Source: Thuidium tamariscinum (lineage: Eukaryota; Streptophyta; Bryopsida; Hypnales; Thuidiaceae). From it: a stretch of 64,000 nt of DNA. This document shows positions 12,256 through 22,640 of this stretch, in pieces. A model generated the notes under the pieces. The model worked only from the letters and a program-made list of their open reading frames with translations. It was not told the DNA's origin and ran no database searches. The stretch's first letter is position 1; the number at the start of each line of letters is the position of its first letter. Location of the stretch: the NCBI GenBank assembly GCA_947034885.2, contig OX344749.2, forward strand, positions 33,165,182-33,229,181, in the 5' to 3' direction. The position numbers and the translations under genes are program-made.

Positions 12256-13827
12256 TTAACTCCAAAATGCCTAAGGCTTGTTTTGAGCTTTTTGGAATTT
12301 GCTCCAAATTGAACAAAAATCTAACATTTTGATAAGTTGAATCAATTTTTTTTTAATTGTAACCATACAAATTCAAAGTAGACATGTTTGAGATGGCATA
12401 GGGAAAGAAAACACAACAATATCACTTGTGGATTGAAAAAGTATAATGTTTGATCATGAGGGTGTAAAAACTATGAAAATCTTTGAGCTCTCTTTTTGCT
12501 TGTCAAATCTAAAAAGTTGGTCCCAAAAAAAATATGAGGTTGAAGGGCCTAACAAGCATAACCCCAATCAATTTATGGCTTCTCAAAATCTACTCTACAA
12601 TTTTTTTAACCCCTAAAGGACTAAGGCATTTTCTGGCTTGAAAACCACTCAAAACTGCCATGTTTGCTACTTCCTCCCAAAAAAACAAAAAGAAACAACT
12701 TTTTTAGAATCTAATCGTAGGATCTTGTAAATTACTTTTTTGAGATCATGCGGTAAAAATTTCATGAAGTTTGACCGTACGGATTGGAAGATATTAGCAT
12801 TCAAAGTTTAAAAAAAAAGTTTTTTTGAACTCTGACTTGCAATTTCAGATGACTTTGACTGCCATTTGTTGAATTTTTTTGCACTATGGACCATGAAGTT
12901 AAAATTTTTTATGTTGAACATTTGAGTTGAAAATTAGGGGAAAAAATTTCAAAAAGTAAATACTTGATTTTCATTCATTAAAAAATTGTTAAGTAGAAGT
13001 AGGTCCGAGATTGAACGAAACACTAAGTTGTTAATAACTTTAAGATGTAATTGGAAAACCATGATCCCAACTGTGAGCTTGTTTTTGCAAACATCCTAAA
13101 CCCTATCAAAAAAGAAAATTTGAAAAATTTGAAAAATTGCATTCAAAAATGAATTCTATAAGTTATTTTTTGAAGAAGGTGCTTACATTGCTTGAGATAC
13201 AAGATTGTCCATAACTTTCTCATTATTTGTCCAAATAAAATGAACTAAAGCTTCAGATGTAGAACAAAACATAATCTTTGAGATAGAAAATAAAAAATAA
13301 AAAAATAATTTTTTTTGTGTTTTTTTTTTCTGCCCAACAAACTGCTTTTTGGACTTAGAATGGCATAACTTTTGCTTCCAAGCACCAATTGAAATAAAAA
13401 TTATATTTTTGGAAAGGTAATCTGATTTCCTATCTTCAAAAAAAGTTTCAAAAAATCATAGCAAAAATTCAGGTCACACAAGCCTGCCCGAATTTCCAAG
13501 TGTCCCCCGAGGGGACTTCAATCCTTTAGGGGTTAAACGAATTTTTTGTTTGATTTTTTCTCTAAGATTTAGTGTATTTGAAGCTCATTTCCAAGAGTCC
13601 TTAACACTACAGAATGTCAAGATTGCAATGGATACCCTTACACTAAATCTTGAATAGAAAAATCGTAATCATTCATTTTCAAAATCGGATTATTGATGCT
13701 AAAACTAGACTTCAAAAAGAATCTCCCAAAAATAGAAACTACTAAAAATATAAATTTGGTAAGGTTTTATTTAACTTCAAAGTTTCTTGGACACCACTTT
13801 TGGGTGCCTTGGGCATTTAGGGGTTAA
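12256..13827 (+). mobile_element. Outer TTAA-ended element carrying a nested relative
   Basis: The left end TTAACTCCAAAATGCCTAAG and right end CTTGGGCATTTAGGGGTTAA are inverted repeats of about 22 bp. The body is split by the element at 12606-13536. The parts on both sides of the insertion match one continuous stretch at about 51700-52090 (for example AAAGAAAACACAAC then ATTGATGCTAAAA), which shows what the uninterrupted element looked like. It is non-coding. Confidence 0.7.
12606..13536 (+). mobile_element. Inner TTAA-ended element (931 bp), inserted in a relative
   Basis: Ends TTAACCCCTAAAGGACTAAG and ...TCAATCCTTTAGGGGTTAA give a 15-bp perfect inverted repeat. It shares interior motifs with copies at 9729, 37483, 43427 and, inverted, 52561, 58465 and 62846. 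No protein is encoded. Confidence 0.75.
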
Positions 13828-14539
13828 CACCAGCAGCAAAGCTCGTCTGCACCTGCAGGTTTTCAACTACCGTGCTCCGATTGAAAATGCGCTCGGTATT
13901 GAGTTCGGATTCCATGTCGACGAATTGTAGATTTCCGATTCCAATCAGAACTGTGCATCACGTCTTTCATTTTCGGGAAATTGTGTGACACCTCATGAAA
14001 AAGGGTTCTTGACGGGTTGATCTGAATGCAACACAGGGATCTCACTCCCAGATCTTTTCCTTGTCCTAAATGTGCCATTCCCATATGACTTCAATCTAAA
14101 ATTTACACAGAGTTTTCCGGCATTTCAAGTGTCAATTCTGGGTGCGCATACCTTACCTGTCATTAACTTGCTGAGTTCCTATTTTTCTCATGAAGTTCAG
14201 ATTGCCTCTTCCAGCTGTGATTTCGTGTATGAGAGATGGAGATATGGAGAATCAATATTTCCAGGCAGGAGAGGGCTAGAAGAGCCCTGCAGCACAGATA
14301 TGGATGCATTCTGGAGCAGTTACAGGATGCTGGCATTTTCCTTCCCTAGATCAGAGATTAATCTCCAGAATGTTAAGGTACAACTCAACTCTTTTTCCTA
14401 AGTGCTGGGAGGACAGTCACTTGAAAAGTCTTACCTCAATTATGTCCACACTATGGTCAAATTTTCAAATTTTCAGAATTTCGTCAAATTTTCGGCACTA
14501 ACAGTGGAAGCTCTTGAAGGAAGCTGAAGTGAAAGAGTC
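13828..14539 (+). promoter_or_regulatory. Upstream region of the glycosyltransferase-like pseudogene
   Basis: GC content rises abruptly at 13828, just after the transposon. The stretch probably contains the former promoter and 5' leader of the pseudogene. Short frames on both strands are not convincing. A TTGTCCGCAG acceptor-like site lies at about 14548-14557, so an upstream non-coding exon is possible. Confidence 0.3.
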
Positions 14540-15473
14540 ATGGTTTGTTGTCCGCAGTGCAATGTGCCCCCCCTCGCCCAAGCAGCAACCATGACCACCA
14601 CCATCTCCCTGAAACTCACCTTACTCCTACTCCTCATCTTCTTCGCCACAGTCTTCTTCCACACGAATCTCGCCAACCTCAAGACACACCTCTCGCATTT
14701 CGAAAGCAACAATGCCCAGGCGGAGTCCGGCACGTTCCTTCAGCAGAGCGACACAGCTTTCACCGGCTACATCATCAGCACCAACGAGCACCGTTACAAC
14801 CAATCCAGAACCGTCCTCACCAAACTGGGCATCACGTCCCGCCAACACACACTCGTACCATACAAATTCACAGCCATCCACAACGTCATGCTTCATTATT
14901 ACGACTCCAACATTGAATCGAAGAAATACCCCACTTCCAAATACATGAACTTCCTCTCCAATCGCTTGGCCTTCTTCGACCTCTTCCGGGATTTTCTCAA
15001 CGATCCAGTTCCCGAGCTCGCGTCTTGGCGATTCTTCTTCGAGGATGACGTCGCGCTCCACCCGTTTCTCACTCCAAGTCTAGCTCGAGAGGTCTTATCA
15101 CGGGGCTTGGAATTGGCAGCAGGAGATGGAATGGTGTAGTTGGGGATCTGTGGAGCGAGCAAGAGTCGGAAGAAAGCGGTGTTGCGTGCGCCTGTGGAGG
15201 GGAGGAGATGCTCCGGAACTTGCTCCCATGCGGTTGGAGTGACGAAGTGGAAGGCCGGGGGGTGATTGCTTTTATGACGACGCTGCTGAAACGAATGGAG
15301 GAAGATGGGGAGAAGGAAAAGAAGAAGAAGAGGATCACGTGTTTTGATCAGTTGTTGAAGGCGTATGGGGAATTGAACAGGTGCATCCGGTGTGGGTGCT
15401 GGGGAGTAAGTTGTGGAGTTCCCAGGATGGGAAGCATATTTTAAGACAGGAGAAAGTTCCCGTCTGGGATTGA
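14540..15473 (+). pseudogene. Decayed type II membrane glycosyltransferase-like gene
   Basis: The intact 5' part (14540-15139; 199 residues, or 182 from the ATG at 14591) begins with a signal-anchor helix, LTLLLLLIFFATVFF, after a short N-terminus, as in Golgi glycosyltransferases. It continues FTGYIIST...FLSNRLAFFDLF...WRFFFEDDVALHP. The EDDV recalls the acidic metal-binding motif of GT25-like enzymes. A TAG at 15137-15139 interrupts, but the same frame continues for 41 codons (LGICGA...GTCSHAVGVTKWKAG) to a TGA at 15263. Coding resemblance then moves to a second frame after a run of six G (ITCFDQLLKAYG) and to a third (HPVWVLGSKLW), ending at TGA 15471-15473. One nonsense and two frame changes make a pseudogene more likely than a spliced gene, since no intron signals separate the parts. 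The family name is tentative. Confidence 0.6.
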
Positions 15474-15787
15474 CGAGGAGAGTAACGATGGGCGTTGATA
15501 GAAGGTAATAGCACCTCTTAACTGTGTCCTGTTTGCAAAACCGTCCCATATAGATTCTTGCCTAAATGTACAACTTCCATAAACAACCCAGGGACAATTT
15601 TTGGTACACCTTTTTGCAGCACGTTGAAAACACATTGTTTATTCATGAGGAGTCCAAGAAAAGTTTTTTAAGAAAATCGAAAATCCCTTTCCAACTACCA
15701 ACAAAACCCAACAGAAGCTTTTACAATTCCATGATATAAACCATGCTCAAACCCGTATTCAAACACGTTTAAGTGTTGTTACGTTTA
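15474..15787. other. Spacer between the pseudogene and the tandem array
   Basis: No gene seen. Its first 30 bases (to GCGTTGATAG at about 15502) already belong to the motif repeated in the array downstream. Confidence 0.4.
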
Positions 15788-16440
15788 CAGGAATTGCAGG
15801 AGGATTGAATTAGGCCTCCTGAATGTGTATCATAGGATCTTATTTGCATCGTCATTGTTTGGTTCCGGTATTTTGAATTCTGTTTGGAATGATTTGAGAC
15901 TAGCTTTGGTCACCACAACCTGGTGGCTTGGATTTAATTTGCAATGCCGTAGCGTTGATTAACTTGATTCTTTCGTGAAGACAGGACCAAGTTCCCGTCT
16001 GGTATGCTGAGTAGCAATGAGCGTTGATAGAGAAATTGCAGGAGAATTGGAGTTGGCCTCCTGAATCGTAATCATAAGACCTTATTTGTGTCTCCATTTT
16101 TTTCATTTGCCACAATATGAGGTCTGTTTGCAATGAATTAACACTGTATTTGGTCACCACAACCTGGTGACTTGGATTTGATTTGCAATCCTGCAGTTCA
16201 TGAACTTGACTCCTTCATGAAGACAGGACCAATTTCCAGTCTTAATATGCAGAGTAGCGATGAGCGTTGATAGAGGAATTGCAGGAGGATTGGAGATGGC
16301 TTCCTGAATTTGCATTTTAAAAAAACATAGGATTTTATGTCTTTCTATTTTTCAGTTGCCGTGGTTGGACGTCTATTAGGAATGATTCAACTCTGCACTT
16401 GGGTCATCTCGAATTGATGTCACGCAATCCTAACGTCACT
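15788..16440 (+). repeat. Tandem array of a ~241-bp unit, about 2.6 copies
   Basis: Units begin with AATTGCAGGAGGATTGGA-like sequence and pass through a small inverted repeat (GTCACCACAACCTGGTGAC). They finish with GAAGACAGGACCAA..TCCCGTCT...GAGCGTTGATAG. Unit ends lie at about 16030 and 16271 (period 241), and a third unit is partial. The closing ~55 bases also occur at about 15441-15502, at the end of the pseudogene, so the array derives from that gene's 3' end. Confidence 0.75.
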
Positions 16441-16825
16441 CCTGAATTTGCCAACTTGCTGTTCATTCCATGCTCCTGTGTCTTGTTTAGAAATTATTTC
16501 AACGTAACAGGGCTGGGGGTGTGCTTGGCACTTCAATCTTGCTCTGTTTTGCTTGTCATTTATGCTGGTTATATGTGAATCCAAAAATGGCCTTACGACC
16601 TAACCTGGACTTTAATTGGGTCTTTGATATGCACTAAATTGTTCACGTAATCCTCACATCTTCAGATTAGACATATTGCTCGTACGTACATCAGAGCAAA
16701 CCAATCCGAGTACAAACAGGGACAGGATTACGAAATTCAAGCTAAAAGAAGGCGGGTTTCAGACTTTTATTTTTAAATTCTTTTTTGACACAAATGAAAC
16801 AGAATTTCATTGAGGTTTCAGACTT
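16441..16825. other. Intergenic, nothing recognised
   Basis: Moderate-GC tail of the pseudogene island with no open frame I would support. Confidence 0.35.
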
Positions 16826-17205
16826 TTAACCCTTGAGCACCTGAGAGCCTCAAATATAGCCTCTCAATTTTGAAAGATGTCCTTGTTTGACTCTTATAAT
16901 TTTTTCAATGGTAAGGTCCATAGACACGTCCCTTTCTAAATACCTCCGGACATGTCTCCATTACCAATTGGTACACTTAGTTTTAGTGAATTTTGTTTTT
17001 AATGATAGTTTGATTGGAATGAGTGCAAGAGGATATGAATTCTTGTGAACATAGGCTAAGTGCCTTTCTAAATACCTCTAGACATGTCTCCATTACCAAT
17101 TGGTACACTTAGTTTTAGTGAATCTTGTTTTTAATGATAGTTTGATTGGAATGAGTGCAAGAGGATATGAAATCTTGTGAACATAGGCTAAGTGCTCAGG
17201 GTTAA
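16826..17205. mobile_element. TIR element with TTAACCCTTGAGCAC ends and two internal 132-bp repeats
   Basis: Left end TTAACCCTTGAGCACCTGAG and right end CTAAGTGCTCAGGGTTAA are imperfect inverted repeats. Between them, 16931-17062 and 17063-17194 are two nearly identical 132-bp direct copies starting CCTTTCTAAATACCTC. It is non-coding. Confidence 0.65.
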
Positions 17206-17256
17206 TGAACCTGTTTTCAATACAATGGATTAGTTATCTACCCCCCTAAATGTCAA

Positions 17257-17565
17257 TTGCCTCAAACATCAACTATCCTAAATGTCAACAACCCTAAGTT
17301 GGATTGGGTATGACCCACACAAATAAGTCAACCTCTTCGTACCGAAACATCAACCATCCTAAATGTCAACAACCCTAAGTTGGATTGGATATGACCCACA
17401 TACACAAATAAGTCAACGTCTTTGTAACTATTGATAAAACCTGAGTGGTCAACCTCTTTGTAACGAAACATCAACTATCCTAAATGTCAACAACCCTAAG
17501 TTGGATTGGATATGACCCACACAAATAAGTCAACATCTTTGTAACTATTGGTAAAACTTGAGTGG
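17257..17565 (+). repeat. Variable tandem repeat (CCTAAATGTCAACAACCCTA units)
   Basis: Three copies start near 17267, 17349 and 17470. They comprise a short 82-bp form and longer ~121-bp forms that include AACTATTG.TAAAAC.TGAGTGGTC. Each has CCTAAATGTCAACAACCCTA then GACCCACA and AAATAAGTCAAC. This looks like a minisatellite with higher-order length variants. Confidence 0.8.
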
Positions 17566-19318
17566 TCTGTCATGTTGCCAATATCAAAAAGATTTTTTTT
17601 TTAATTATATGTAGAGACAAATGTAAAAAATGAAGGGAGGAATCAAAACTTTATTTTTTAGACAAATTGAGAATTTTTTATGAATTTCTGAAGTGTATTG
17701 CCCAACTTGTCCGAAAGAATGTCTAAACTACCCCAAACCAATAAAAAGTATTTTCATAATGGTCATTTTACCACCTATAGCAAGCACAACATTTTCTCAC
17801 ATGATTACAAGATTTCCTAACATGGCCATGACATGAAGGAATAAAAAAATGATTTTTTATGATGAGATTACATTAGAAAGGTGTAAGTGTCTTATGGCAA
17901 TAACTAATAGCTCCATGACCACCTCCCTATGGCATTCATTGTGGCCACCAATCAACCTAATATAGTCCTATTCCAATTTATTAGAAAAAGTCTATTATGA
18001 CGATATAAGCCTCTCATCAGTAGTTCTCTAGGGAGCCTGTCATGGAAGATTTGCCTATCATATGTAGGTTTACTTTAAGTGATCAATGAGTCACACAATC
18101 ATAATAGATCTAATTAGAAAGTGTGTGCAATGCAAGACCAAGAGCTACATAGGTCAAAACTCTTTGGAACACCAAAACTAAAGTATGGTGGACATTGGTA
18201 TTGTATTTCTTTTGTGTAGAGTACTATTTTGAAGGTTTGTATTTTGGCTCTTATATTTTATTATCCCTTATTTGTCCCAAGCCACTTGTAGCTAAGTTTT
18301 AATATTTCAATTCTTTTAAAATAAAGGTCTCCTTCATTTGTATTAAAAAAAAAACTTTAAAATATTCAAATCATACCATACATACCACACTTATTTTACC
18401 AATACACCTTAAACAACAAAATAATGACAATTTTAAAACATAGTACTTAACAAAATACCCTAACAACTACTAAAAATTAAAAATCTAATTTCAATTCAAA
18501 CAAAATAAAACAAATAATCACTATGTCAAGAGGTGGTGCAAAGTTTTCTTTCTAATCAAAGGTATGTAAAGAAGATATACCCATTTTCAAGCCCTAGTTT
18601 CTATTCCAAATTAAGATGTAGTTATAATCTAATTTCAATTAAATCAACCCACCTTTAGAGATGTTGATGGACTCTCACCTCTTGGGATTCCTATTTTTTT
18701 ATAAACAATTTTAATACATGTCTATAGACACTAATTAGAAGCTACTACCTTTCACTTCAAATAAATATTTAAAATCCTAAAAAAATAATTTGAAGATAAT
18801 GTTTCATTAGAAGAATTTTTGGCCTCCAAGAGATTGTTTCAAGGCCATTCCCTAAAACTATTCTTAATGCTGCAAACCAAACCTTTGTTGGTCTAAATTT
18901 TTGAATTAAAAAAAAAATCAAAATTTCAAAATATATTAAGAGGCAAAAAAATGATTTCAAATTTTTTTTAAACATTTAATAATTGATTTTTAATTTAATT
19001 AATATTATATGACTTGGCAATCATCCAACCACATTAGATTGTTGATGTGGTAGTGTTCCCACTATTAGGGAATTGTAATCTTCCAAAGGCTTGAATCTCT
19101 ACTCGCGATCTTTATAAAGGTTTTATTGAGTGAAAATTTGTTCAACTTGCAAAAATCAAACTTCTTTATTGTTGTCCCTCCCAAAATTGGTTTACGCAAT
19201 AAAGTCAATAAGGTGACACATGGCAAAAGGAAAGGTTGCCCCACTTTCAAGAGATTTTCAATTCTCCCTTGGGCTACCAATTAGGCAAGGGAATGTCCTT
19301 CCAAAGGTGAATAATGAC
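17566..19318. other. AT-rich intergenic DNA, no gene
   Basis: No intact coding frame. An oligo-A run (about 18345-18354) follows a T-rich stretch, but I cannot show a poly(A)-tailed retroelement. The remainder is unassigned. Confidence 0.4.
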
Positions 19319-19594
19319 CATGGGTTGTTTTTTTAGTCTCTCAAAAAGTGCCAAGACAACGATCACTTATAACATGGTGAAACATTGTATTTCTACATCC
19401 ATCCATCTTTTGAACCAAATAACACTTTTCAATTACATCCATGCACTTTTCATCCAAAATTGACAATTTCATCTATATTTTGAATTTTACAAATGAAAAA
19501 TTTCTAGCAAAAAAGATTACTTCTTCTAAGTGAAAAGTAAAAATTTATTTTGAAATGGTGCAATCTAGCACCATGAGGCTCCCAAAAGGGGCTG
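19319..19594 (+). mobile_element. hAT-type miniature element, type 1 (old copy)
   Basis: It carries the family core CTCAAAAAGTGCCAAGACAA then TTTTTCATCC-like and AAATGGTGCAATCTAGC, ending GGGGCTG. Ends are worn and no target duplication is readable, so this is one of the older copies. Confidence 0.65.
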
Positions 19595-20280
19595 GTCATG
19601 CTAGCACCGACTCCGAGAGTAGAGCCAACCTCCTTTCCTTCCTCCGCCCAATTTCTCCGAACGCTCGGCATGCAAGAGATTGGAAAGCGCGAAGGAATCC
19701 TTCGACCTAACTTAACTTACCGCAGAACTGAGTCAGGATCGCCAAGAACAAGCAAGTGAAGCTGCGCGCAGGCCCAGGAGTGACGGAGGTGCCCAGAATT
19801 TCAACAGAGCTAAAAGCTAAGCTTAACGGTAACTGCCAGCGCCAGTGAGGCACTGAGGCCAGGACGGAAAGGGCGACGGAGGGATGTTTCCTGCAACTGG
19901 ATTGGAATCGGAAATGGAATTGCTGGGATTCTGGGAATGCGGTCCCGCTTCGGTTCAGTGGGGCGAGCAAGGCAAGGACCGATTCCTTCGTATCCACGGG
20001 CGGGCGGGTCGCGCGCGCGCGGGCGGGCGGGCTCTGCTTTTGGTTCAAACGGCCTTTCTCCATTCCCGAGGCGAGCTGACTGACTGGGGGAAGCAAACTG
20101 AATCCCTGCGATTGAGGCTTTGGCCAAGGCCGGTGAGGCAAAAGGCACACGCAGAAGTAAGTGTCGTTGCCCATCATCTCAAAGGAAAGGAACCTTGCAC
20201 CACCGACCCATCTATCTCGATTTGGACCTAAAATGTACAGCGTCCATACATCAGAGTCTAGAATTGATGGATTGTAGGAC
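19595..20280. other. GC-rich non-coding island
   Basis: A sharply GC-rich stretch, including a CG/GGGC run near 20009-20033, bounded on both sides by hAT-type miniature elements. A 201-codon frame on the minus strand (19707-20312) runs into the right-hand transposon, has low-complexity Pro/Arg composition and resembles no protein I know. A good splice donor, AGAAGTAAGT, lies at about 20153-20162 on the plus strand. It could be an orphan promoter and first exon, or a relic. Confidence 0.35.
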
Positions 20281-20547
20281 CAGGGCTTTTTTTTTGGGCT
20301 TTTTGGTGCCAATTTGCACCAGAAAAAATAATCTCGCTAAAAAACACCTCAAAAAATGATGGAAAATTTGGATGAAATCGCTAGATAATTTTGAAATTTA
20401 AAAAATTAGTAAATGAATTTGCCTAATTTTAAATGAAAACCAGACTATACATCCAAGATATGGATGAATGTTGCAATTTGGGGCATCCCCATAACATTTT
20501 ATGTCGCCACTGTGGTTATTCTCCAAAAATGAAAAAAAAAAACCCTG
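20281..20547 (-). mobile_element. hAT-type miniature element, type 2
   Basis: Ends CAGGGCTTTTTTTTT...AAAAAAAACCCTG. Flanks GTAGGAC and GTAGGGAC agree except for one base, consistent with an aged 8-bp duplication. It contains the type 2 core (ATTTTATGTCGCCACTGTGG). Confidence 0.8.
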
Positions 20548-21644
20548 GTAGGGACACCTCTTTTGTTGAGCTCTTTGGAAACTCATAGTTTCATTTGTAC
20601 AAAGTTCAAAAAATCAGCATTCAAAGAGTATCTCAAATCCACTTTCAACTACCAATAAGACCCCGACAAAACCTTTTTAACAAGTCAACTAGAGGAAATA
20701 TGGATTCAAACCTTTAGTGGCAATGTTGTTTTCTTACAAGGTATATATTGTTGCTCTTGAATGTTAAATTTGTTGTAGGCAAAGTCAACTTGATTAAAAC
20801 TGCATTCACACCTCCTATAATTTGACTAATTGAGGTCCCAATTTTTCTACTACTTTATTATTTGCCACAAAGATGCTACTAGTAGTCAATGTTATTCGAA
20901 CAAGTGAGCAACATATGCTTAGCATTTGATTGAAGAAAAGGTCATATTGACGAGGTTTCAATGAATCAAATTCATTCCTATTAACTAAATTTGAAATTTG
21001 AATATTAAATGAGTTCCCACCTCTTTTAGATACTTGGAGAAATGTATTTGCTTTTTTTGATATTCAAGATTCTTCTTTGAAGATAATATTGGAGTTTCCT
21101 ACAAATAGGAAGAAGCAAACAATTGAATCCATCTCCATCAATCTCTCTCTAAAATTTAATAATAGATGAAGGTACAATGAACAATGTAATATTTGTTTTT
21201 TTTGGAGCATTGGGCATAGTAATTGCCAACTAGTAAGTAGTGTAGCCAATGAAAAAACTCACTAGATTTATATTTATCCTTTAAAAGACTAGAGCAAATT
21301 TCTAGCATAAATTGTCAAAAATTGCCACTACTAAGATTGATGAGAAAAAAATGAAAAATAAAATAATTATATTTGAATTTCAACCATACAAATTTGTACA
21401 GAGTATTAGATTACCATCAGAATTTAGGAAAATCATTTCAAAAACTTTGACTACACAAATTAAAAGATTAAAGCATTTCAAATTAAAAGAATAAGTTGTT
21501 TTTTTCCTTGCATACATAGTAATTCGGATTTTTTTTCCCTTGATGGATCGTGGATGTCAATACAAAGACTCCTAGTTTGTGCTCCATAGCCAATAAATAT
21601 CCAATAAGTATATAATAAGTCACGTCAGTTAGGCCCTACCTTTC
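20548..21644. other. AT-rich intergenic DNA, nothing recognised
   Basis: No gene, RNA or element boundary could be supported. Confidence 0.4.
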
Positions 21645-21941
21645 CAGGGGGTTTTTTCTGGCGATTTTGTGCAAAATTGCACAAAATTTTTTGGCCTGAC
21701 ACCAAGCCTATAGGAAAAAAAAGAGTGAAATTTTGGATGAAATCACCAATAAACTTCAATTTTTTTTTAAATAGTGGATGAAATCGCCAAATAATGGATG
21801 ACAATAGAATGATAGATATGTATTATGTGCTAATATGATACTTTCTATATAATATATGGATGAATGTTGAAATTTGGAGCTCCACAATAAAATGAAATAT
21901 CGCCACTTTGACACTTCACAAGAAATGAAAAAAAAACCCTG
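21645..21941 (-). mobile_element. hAT-type miniature element, type 2 (old copy)
   Basis: Ends CAGGGGGTTTTTTCTGGCG...GAAAAAAAAACCCTG, with core ATATCGCCACTTTGACACTT. Flanking octamers no longer match, so the insertion is older than its relatives. Confidence 0.75.
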
Positions 21942-22640
21942 CTATTGGGTACACCTTGATCACTTTATTTCCCCTAAACCAATGGAAACTCGTTTCTATT
22001 TATGCCAAGCACATACGCAGTAAAGACACGTACAGATAATAAAATAGAATCCTAGGCAAACAGCCTCCCAACAGGGTGTTGCTGGGAAAAAGGCCGGATG
22101 TAGTTAACCGCCCAAAGCTCAGTTCCGAACACGAGACTAAAAAGGAGGCAAACTAAATTTTCGATTATAAAAGTATTCGTACATTGATGGATGCCGTAAC
22201 CTGCTTTTGTCTGAGAAATATGTCACAGTACAGTATCGATAGTGACGATCGCCGAAGAAGTATTCCTCGCCACTGCTCTGTCTTCAATAAAATTACAAAA
22301 GGTCACCTATCACCATGCTTAAATATCGCTCACAAACCTTCAGATCTACCTCAGTCTGTGAAGAAAGTTTCCGAAGCACTTGGGTTATCAGTGTGGTGAG
22401 GGGACGCCCTTTCGCACACTAAAAACCCAAGCATCTCTAGACTGAGACCATGGTAAGGGCTTCCTCACTAGGCAATCGTCACCTGGCTGTAGATCAGATC
22501 CCCACCATATCACTATGACTAGCCTGCCGCCATGAATCTAAGGTATCGAAGTATGCTCTGTAAGTATGTACAAAATGCGGGTTGTGTACAGTCACTCCAG
22601 AGGGGGAAAATTGTATGCAACCTCCAGGAATTGGCTTCAG
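21942..22640 (-). other. 3' flank of the NPH3 gene
   Basis: Moderate-GC DNA downstream of the NPH3 stop codon, presumably holding the 3' UTR. No poly(A) signal can be fixed. If the GTGAGG donor at 22742/22741 is used, a last short coding exon could lie here. Confidence 0.35.

Noticed and set aside
14899-15549. 216-codon minus-strand frame
   Set aside because: It is antisense to the glycosyltransferase-like pseudogene, which has recognisable protein features; this frame has none.
17880-18356. Poly(A)-tailed retroelement ending at about 18354
   Set aside because: There is an A run, but no recognisable coding domain, promoter box or target duplication.
19707-20312. 201-codon minus-strand frame
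   Set aside because: It is Pro/Arg/Ser-rich low-complexity sequence in a GC-rich island, starts inside a transposon and resembles no protein.
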